Shown here: one piece after another, positions 59,142-64,000 of the stretch | Numbering within the stretch: position 1 is the stretch's first letter | Layout of the letters: each line of letters starts with the position of its first letter | NCBI GenBank assembly: GCA_021044545.1 | Contig: CP087990.1 | Span: 2,046,001 to 2,110,000 of the forward strand | Direction of reading: 5' to 3' | DNA from: Comamonadaceae bacterium M7527 | GTDB lineage: Bacteria > Pseudomonadota > Gammaproteobacteria > Burkholderiales > Burkholderiaceae_C | DNA: 64,000 bases | Program-made: the position numbers and the translations under genes | Notes under the pieces: generated by a model | Database searches by the model: none | What the model was told of the DNA's origin: nothing | The model's input: only the letters and a program-made list of their open reading frames with translations

Positions 59142-59852
59142 TCAAGACAAGTCAATTGCATCAAGCCACACCACACCCTTGGGGGTGTTGAGCTGCACGC
59201 GAAGTGCAGGCATGTTGGCTGCCCCCGCGCTGGCTACTTGAATGCCCGGCAATTGCAAGGCCGCCGCGCATTGCTCAAGCGTGTTGACCACATCAGGCGC
59301 GCCACCTATGGTCACGCTGGCCAGGTTCAGTTCGCTCCCAGGCATGTGGGTTACTGGCGATGCCTTGGCCCACTGAATGAGGTGGGGCAGGGCGCCTTGC
59401 ATAGGACGCTGGCCAGTGGGGCTTACGCTAAAAGACCACTGCAGCAAGCCGCGCGGCGTCATGCGCGACACAGACTGCGGCTGGCCCAGGTTCACACCAA
59501 GCGCCTCGGTGGCGGCGCACGCTGCTGCAATGTCTGTGGTTTGCGCCACCCAGTGCAGCAGCTGCGGGCCGCGGGTTTGCAAGCTGCGCTGTACCGCGGC
59601 GTTGTCCAGGTCAAACCAGCGCGGTTGCACGGTGGGCGCTGCCAAGTGTGGTGCAGTGGCAATGATTTCAAGGTAGGCGGCTGGGAAAGCCTCGCTGGAA
59701 ATACGCAACAGCCGGTTGTGTGTGCCCATGTGCAAATGCTCGCCACCCGGACCTGCCACCACGCCCAGCGTGGCCTCACACCAAGCCACGCCTTGCTCAA
59801 GCGTGGCTGCGCCAATCACGATGTGGTCTAGTTGGTTGTTCATGTTGTTCAT
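59142..59852 (-). CDS. VOC family protein, glyoxalase-like domain
   Basis: The 236-residue protein starts LDHIVIGAATLEQGVAWCEATLGV, typical of the glyoxalase_3-like fold in which a conserved His near the N-terminus binds metal. HLHMGTHNRLLRI and the second half-repeat support a VOC fold. The reaction is unknown. Confidence 0.75.
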   Translation of the reverse strand: MNNMNNQLDHIVIGAATLEQGVAWCEATLGVVAGPGGEHLHMGTHNRLLRISSEAFPAAYLEIIATAPHLAAPTVQPRWFDLDNAAVQRSLQTRGPQLLHWVAQTTDIAAACAATEALGVNLGQPQSVSRMTPRGLLQWSFSVSPTGQRPMQGALPHLIQWAKASPVTHMPGSELNLASVTIGGAPDVVNTLEQCAAALQLPGIQVASAGAANMPALRVQLNTPKGVVWLDAIDLS

Positions 59853-59895
59853 GTTGTGCAGTGGTTGTTAAACGTCTTCAAGTGTGCCCCATGGC

Positions 59896-60813
59896 CTATT
59901 GGGCGTTGCGCAAGGCGCGCCGGCCCACCATCACGCATGCCACTACAGCGGCGGCAAAGACGGCGGCGGTCCAAGACCATTGCTCGCCCAATAGTGGAAT
60001 AGAAAACAAGATGCCCAGAAATGGCTGCAGCAATTGCACCTGGCTCACGCGCATGACACCGCCCAGTGCCAAGCCGCGGTACCACGCAAAAAAACCTATC
60101 CACATAGAAAACAAAGCCACGTAGCCCAGCGCCAACCAAGATGCGGTGGGCATGGTGTCGGTTGGCCACGTGAGCCACATGCCGGGCAAAGTGATGGGGC
60201 TGGCAATCACCAGCGCCCAACTGATGACTGTCTCTGAACGATGGGTTCGCGCCAGCTGCGCGCCGGTGGTGTAGCCCATAGATGCACACACCACAGCGGC
60301 CAGCAACAACAGGTCTGCGCTGCTAACAGCAAAGCTGCCCCATGCAGTGGTGTGTGCATTCGGTGTTTGCCACATGGCAAACAGCATCACTAATGCTGTT
60401 CCCAAAAGGGCTGCACACCAAAATTTTGCAGGTGCGCGCTGACCGTGCAGCAACGCACTGAATACGGCAGTCACCAACGGCAGCGCACCCAGCACCACAC
60501 TGGCATGTATGCCGTCAACGTGGCGCATGGCCAAGCCCATAAACAGCGGAAAGCCAATGACCACACCACCGGCGGTAATGGCCAGCCAAAGCCATTCGCG
60601 CGCACGCGGCAGTGGCGGGCGCACCCACAGCAACCACAGTGCGCTTAGCAGTGCCGCAATGGCCGCGCGTGCCAGCGTTACAAACTGGCCGCTCATCAGC
60701 GGCGCGTCTGCGCTGCCCACTGCAATTTTTGTAATGGGTAAAGTGGCGGCAAAAATGGTGACGCCCATCAGGCCCAGCACATAGCCCTTGATCTCTTGTG
60801 GCTGTTTGTTCAC
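59896..60813 (-). CDS. DMT superfamily transporter (EamA-like)
   Basis: The 305-residue inner-membrane protein has about ten transmembrane helices in two EamA repeats (residues about 8-140 and 155-295). I chose the GTG at 60811-60813, which overlaps the stop of the preceding lysE-like gene, over an ATG further upstream. It is likely an exporter of amino acids or metabolites; substrate unknown. Confidence 0.8.
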   Translation of the reverse strand: MNKQPQEIKGYVLGLMGVTIFAATLPITKIAVGSADAPLMSGQFVTLARAAIAALLSALWLLWVRPPLPRAREWLWLAITAGGVVIGFPLFMGLAMRHVDGIHASVVLGALPLVTAVFSALLHGQRAPAKFWCAALLGTALVMLFAMWQTPNAHTTAWGSFAVSSADLLLLAAVVCASMGYTTGAQLARTHRSETVISWALVIASPITLPGMWLTWPTDTMPTASWLALGYVALFSMWIGFFAWYRGLALGGVMRVSQVQLLQPFLGILFSIPLLGEQWSWTAAVFAAAVVACVMVGRRALRNAQ

Positions 60814-61433
60814 GTCAGCACCACGTTTGTCAGAAGCATCCACACAGCGGTGGCGCCTAGCAAGCCGCCCATGCCTTTGTTAAACCAGGCCATGCGCGCG
60901 CCCTCTTGCAGCCAGGCACGCAGCTGTGAGCCCACCCATGCGTACAGCAAGTTGCTGCTGAATCCGTAAAACGCCATCAGTGGCAACACCCACAACGCGC
61001 GCTGCCACAGCGTGGCGGGGTCGTTGAGCCAACCCGCGGCAATGCTCAAGGCCAACATCCAGCCTTTGATGTTGACAAACTGCAAGGCCACACCTTGCCA
61101 AAACCCTATTCGCAGTGGCGTTTGTGCCAATGCGCTGAGTTTGGAAGGCGCGCGTGCCAAGCGCCATGCAAGCCACAACAAATAGCCAGAGCCAACACTC
61201 ACAATCAGGCCGCGCAACTGCGGCTGCTGCGTGAGCGTGGCCCCTACGCCCAAGGCGCTTAGCAGCAGCAATGCACACCAACCCACGGGTACGCCCAGGG
61301 TAAATGGCAGCGCATGACGCACGCCGGCTTGTGCCCCCATGGTTGTTGACAAGGTGGTGTTGGGCCCGGGTGTGAAGCTCGCGGCGGTGGCAAGCACCAG
61401 CAAAGCGGTGAGTTCTGAGACAGGTATGAGCAT
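60810..61433 (-). CDS. LysE family amino-acid exporter
   Basis: The 207-residue inner-membrane protein has six predicted helices and the family motif FTPGPNTTLST near residue 20. Members export lysine, threonine, homoserine and related compounds. It is translationally coupled to the DMT transporter downstream, so two exporters share one operon. Confidence 0.85.
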   Translation of the reverse strand: MLIPVSELTALLVLATAASFTPGPNTTLSTTMGAQAGVRHALPFTLGVPVGWCALLLLSALGVGATLTQQPQLRGLIVSVGSGYLLWLAWRLARAPSKLSALAQTPLRIGFWQGVALQFVNIKGWMLALSIAAGWLNDPATLWQRALWVLPLMAFYGFSSNLLYAWVGSQLRAWLQEGARMAWFNKGMGGLLGATAVWMLLTNVVLT

Positions 61434-61461
61434 AGGCGTGCGTGCTTGGCGTGCAGTGCCA

Positions 61462-62103
61462 TTAACCCTTGCGTTGCTGCGCCGCTGCGGACGCAGGTCT
61501 GGGCATTAAAAACTTGGCATCAGGGCCAAGCGCGAAGTAGTCGGATGGACCGCCGCCGCGAAGCACGTGTTGAGCAGCGGCCGTGTCGTACACGCCGTTA
61601 ACCAGCAAGCTGTGTTCAATGTGTACACCCACCACTTGGCCTAGTACCAGCCACGTCTCTAGGGCCTCGTTGTTTGTGGTGGTGAGCTGCACAATTTGCG
61701 TGACCTTGCATTCAAAGTTCACAGGACTTTGGGCCACGCGTGGCGGCTTCACGACGCTGGACGGCGCTGGCGTCAAGCCACCCAGCTCAAACTCACTTTG
61801 GCCCAGTGGCACAACCGCGCAGGTCTCATTCATGGCCTTGGCCAGGGGCTTGGTGACCAGGTTCCACACAAACTCGCCCGTAGCGCGCGCGTTGTGCAAG
61901 CTGTCTTTGGCGCCAATGCTGGTAAAGCCCACAATGGGTGGCGTGTAGTTAAACGCCGTAAAAAAACTGTATGGGGCCAGGTTGAGTTGGCCTTGTTCAT
62001 TGTGGGTAGACACCCAGCCAATGGGGCGCGGGCCAACAATGGCGTTAAACGGGTCGTGGGGTAGGCCGTGGCCCTCTTCGGGTTTGTAAAAGTGTGTGTT
62101 CAT
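61462..62103 (-). CDS. Flavin reductase-like protein (split-barrel FMN-binding)
   Basis: The 213-residue protein has the flavin-reductase-like pattern NAIVGPRPIGWVSTHNEQGQLNLAPYSFF and DSLHNARATGEFVWNL, and ends with a VVGVHIEHSLLVNGVYD-type segment. It probably binds FMN and acts as an oxidoreductase or a partner of a monooxygenase. No monooxygenase is adjacent. Confidence 0.85.
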   Translation of the reverse strand: MNTHFYKPEEGHGLPHDPFNAIVGPRPIGWVSTHNEQGQLNLAPYSFFTAFNYTPPIVGFTSIGAKDSLHNARATGEFVWNLVTKPLAKAMNETCAVVPLGQSEFELGGLTPAPSSVVKPPRVAQSPVNFECKVTQIVQLTTTNNEALETWLVLGQVVGVHIEHSLLVNGVYDTAAAQHVLRGGGPSDYFALGPDAKFLMPRPASAAAQQRKG

Positions 62104-62109
62104 AGTTTT

Positions 62110-63141
62110 TTATACAAAAAGTGCGGGTTCTTGCATGGCTTCAATTTGCTCTTGCAGCTGGTGTACTTGACCGTGCCAATAGTCTGGACTACCAAACCAC
62201 GGAAAGTTGGCGGCAAAAGCAGGGTCGTCCCAGCGCTTGGCCAGCCAGGTGCTGTAGTGCACCATGCGCAAGGTGCGCAGCGGCTCTATCAGCGCCAATT
62301 CCGCGCGGTTAAAGGCGCGTACTTGCTCATAGCCGTCCAGTACCGCAGACAAAGCCACGGTTTGCGCGTTGCGCTCGCCTGACAACAGCATCCATAAATC
62401 CTGTATGGCGGGGCCGCTGCGCGCGTCGTCCAGGTCTACAAAGTGCGGACCGTCATCTGGTGTCCACAAAATATTGCCAGGGTGGCAGTCGCCGTGCAGG
62501 CGGATGTGGGCATGCTCAAACTGCGACTCGTTGTAAGTGGCCCACTTGCTGTGCACGGTGGCCATGGCTTGGTCAAAGGTGTCGCACCACAGGCGTTGCA
62601 CCTCCAGGGGCAACGCGTTGTTGGCCAGCAGCCATTCCTTGCACGCTGTGCCGTAGGTTGCGGGGTTGATGGCAGGGCGATGCGCAAATGGTTTGGCCGC
62701 GCCCACGTTGTGCAGGCGCGCCAGCAAGCGGCCAATCCACTCCAGCACCTCAAAGTCGTCTAGCTCGGGACGCCGCCCGCCGCGCGATGGGCTAACCGAA
62801 AACGCATAGCCTGCAAAGTGGTTGAGTGTGGCGCCATTCAGCGTCAAGGGTGCCACCATGGGCACTTCGCCTGTCATCAGCTCATGTGCAAAGCTGTGTT
62901 CTTCAAGAATGGCTGCATCACTCCAGCGGTTGGGGCGGTAAAACTTGGCCACAACCGCACTGGCTAGCCCGGACGTGTCTTCCACATGAAACTGCACCAC
63001 GCGGTTTTCATAGGAGCTTAGCGCCAGCATGCGCCCGTCGCCGTGCAGACCCACACTGGCAAGGGCATCCAGCATCACATCAGGCGTGAGTTGGTCATAG
63101 CCTTGCGGCGTTGCGTTGGTGTTGCTGCTGGTGAGGTCCAT
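62110..63141 (-). CDS. srkA: Stress response kinase SrkA (YihE/RdoA)
   Basis: The 343-residue protein kinase-like enzyme of the APH/choline-kinase fold has RLHGDCHPGNILW (catalytic loop) and FVDLDDARSGPAIQDLWMLLSG (metal-binding Asp). The N-terminal region has SYENRVVQ. SrkA phosphorylates Ser/Thr and is linked to envelope stress survival. It lies six bases upstream of the flavin-reductase-like gene on the same strand. Confidence 0.9.
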   Translation of the reverse strand: MDLTSSNTNATPQGYDQLTPDVMLDALASVGLHGDGRMLALSSYENRVVQFHVEDTSGLASAVVAKFYRPNRWSDAAILEEHSFAHELMTGEVPMVAPLTLNGATLNHFAGYAFSVSPSRGGRRPELDDFEVLEWIGRLLARLHNVGAAKPFAHRPAINPATYGTACKEWLLANNALPLEVQRLWCDTFDQAMATVHSKWATYNESQFEHAHIRLHGDCHPGNILWTPDDGPHFVDLDDARSGPAIQDLWMLLSGERNAQTVALSAVLDGYEQVRAFNRAELALIEPLRTLRMVHYSTWLAKRWDDPAFAANFPWFGSPDYWHGQVHQLQEQIEAMQEPALFV

Positions 63142-63171
63142 GCGCTATTGTCGCCGCCTTATGATGACGCC

Positions 63172-64000
63172 ATGGCCAAACACACCAGCGGCAAAAAGCC
63201 CACACCAACCCTTCAAGAGCAGCTGCCAGAGTTGCGCCCAGGCCAGTCTGTGGACTTGCTTAAAGCGCTGCACATACTCACGCGCGACGGCAAGCTCAAC
63301 CAGGACAGCCGGCGCAAGCTCAAGCAGGTCTACCACTTGGTGCAGTTTATTGAGCCTTTGATTGCGGCGCGACACAAAGAGCGCGGCGCGGTGACCCTGG
63401 TAGACCACGGTGCTGGCAAGTCTTACCTCGGTTTTATTTTGTACGACCTTGTGCTCAAGGCACTCAATGGTGGCCAAGTCATTGGCATAGAGACGCGCCA
63501 GGAGCTGGTTGAGCGCTCGGCGGCTTTGGCCAAACAGTTGGGTTTTGAGGGCATGACTTTTCACGCCTTGAGCGTTGAGCAAGCCATGACCAGTAAGGCC
63601 TTGCCAGACAAAGTGGACGTGGTGACCGCCTTGCATGCCTGCGACACGGCAACAGACGACGCCATTAGTTTTGGTCTACAGCGCCAAGCCCAAGCCATGG
63701 TCGTTGTGCCGTGTTGCCAGGCCGAGATGGCCAGTGTGATGCGCCACAACAAAGCCCTCAACCTGGCGCGCACACCACTGGCTGAGCTGTGGCGACACCC
63801 GCTGCACACGCGCGAATTTGGCAGCCAAATGACCAACGTGCTGCGCTGTTTGCGCTTGGAGGCCAGTGGCTATCATGTGACGGTGACAGAGCTGGTGGGC
63901 TGGGAGCACTCTATGAAAAACGAGTTGATTTTGGCTAAGCGCGTCGGTGGGGCGCAGGCTGGGGCGCAAGAAAAGATAGATCGCATCTTGGCGGAGATGG
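63172..64000 (+). CDS. SAM-dependent methyltransferase-like protein (cut by window edge)
   Basis: A frame opens at ATG 63172 and stays open for 276 codons to the window end. VTLVDHGAGKSYLGFILYDLV resembles a SAM-binding motif I, followed by VIGIETRQELVERSAALAKQLGF (acidic ribose-binding residue) and VVTALHACDTATDDAI. VVVPCCQAEM is typical of a class I methyltransferase subfamily (methyltransf_32-like). The C-terminus is outside. The substrate is unknown. Confidence 0.7.
   Translation, partial: MAKHTSGKKPTPTLQEQLPELRPGQSVDLLKALHILTRDGKLNQDSRRKLKQVYHLVQFIEPLIAARHKERGAVTLVDHGAGKSYLGFILYDLVLKALNGGQVIGIETRQELVERSAALAKQLGFEGMTFHALSVEQAMTSKALPDKVDVVTALHACDTATDDAISFGLQRQAQAMVVVPCCQAEMASVMRHNKALNLARTPLAELWRHPLHTREFGSQMTNVLRCLRLEASGYHVTVTELVGWEHSMKNELILAKRVGGAQAGAQEKIDRILAEM

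Overview
The window is a chromosomal segment of a betaproteobacterium, most likely of the order Burkholderiales and close to Comamonadaceae. Three things point there: the order rpe-gph-trpE-trpG-trpD-trpC-ung; the block tRNA-Tyr/Gly/Thr-tuf-tRNA-Trp-secE-nusG-rplKAJL-rpoBC; and a DUF4390 gene next to ntrY and a short ntrX. The assignment is by gene order and protein resemblance only; no search was run.

Host part, left (1-28695): a cation:proton antiporter fragment, apaG, rpe-gph, a probable trp leader peptide, the trp operon and ung, then the translation/transcription block ending in a strong terminator after rpoC, then an O-antigen ligase-like gene, rsmB, the DUF4390 gene and the NtrY/NtrX two-component pair. 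A tRNA-Phe gene follows (28696-28771).

Mobile part (28727-46610): the 3' half of tRNA-Phe is the attachment site of an integrated element of about 8.9 kb, present twice in direct tandem and bounded by three copies of a 46-bp core (28727-28772, 37647-37692, 46565-46610). Each copy carries an integrase, a MarR-like winged-helix protein, a 37-residue membrane microprotein coupled to a Wzz/chain-length-determinant-like envelope protein, a clamp-loader-like AAA+ ATPase with an unknown partner, a tryptophan-rich unknown protein, a FimB-sized second tyrosine recombinase and several small unknown genes. I see no relaxase, type IV secretion, capsid or terminase gene. The copies are about 5% different over roughly the first 0.87 kb and then appear identical, so the left integrase looks recombinant. 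The element nearly lacks GGCC and CCGG, which suggests past exposure to restriction. This is the most interesting part of the window.

Host part, right (46611-64000): the displaced tRNA terminator, a broken yhaV toxin remnant, an outer-membrane phospholipase A, Rep helicase, an AEC transporter, PriA, HemE, DsbD, a creatininase-family protein, a histidine phosphatase, a VOC protein, DMT and LysE exporters, a flavin-reductase-like protein, the SrkA kinase and a truncated methyltransferase.

Sequence quality or decay: six host genes (trpC, ung, rpoC, the DUF4390 gene, priA, dsbD) each have a reading-frame break with a recognisable continuation in another frame. As rpoC is essential, consensus errors are the simplest explanation for at least part of these, but two sites contain short tandem duplications that deserve checking.
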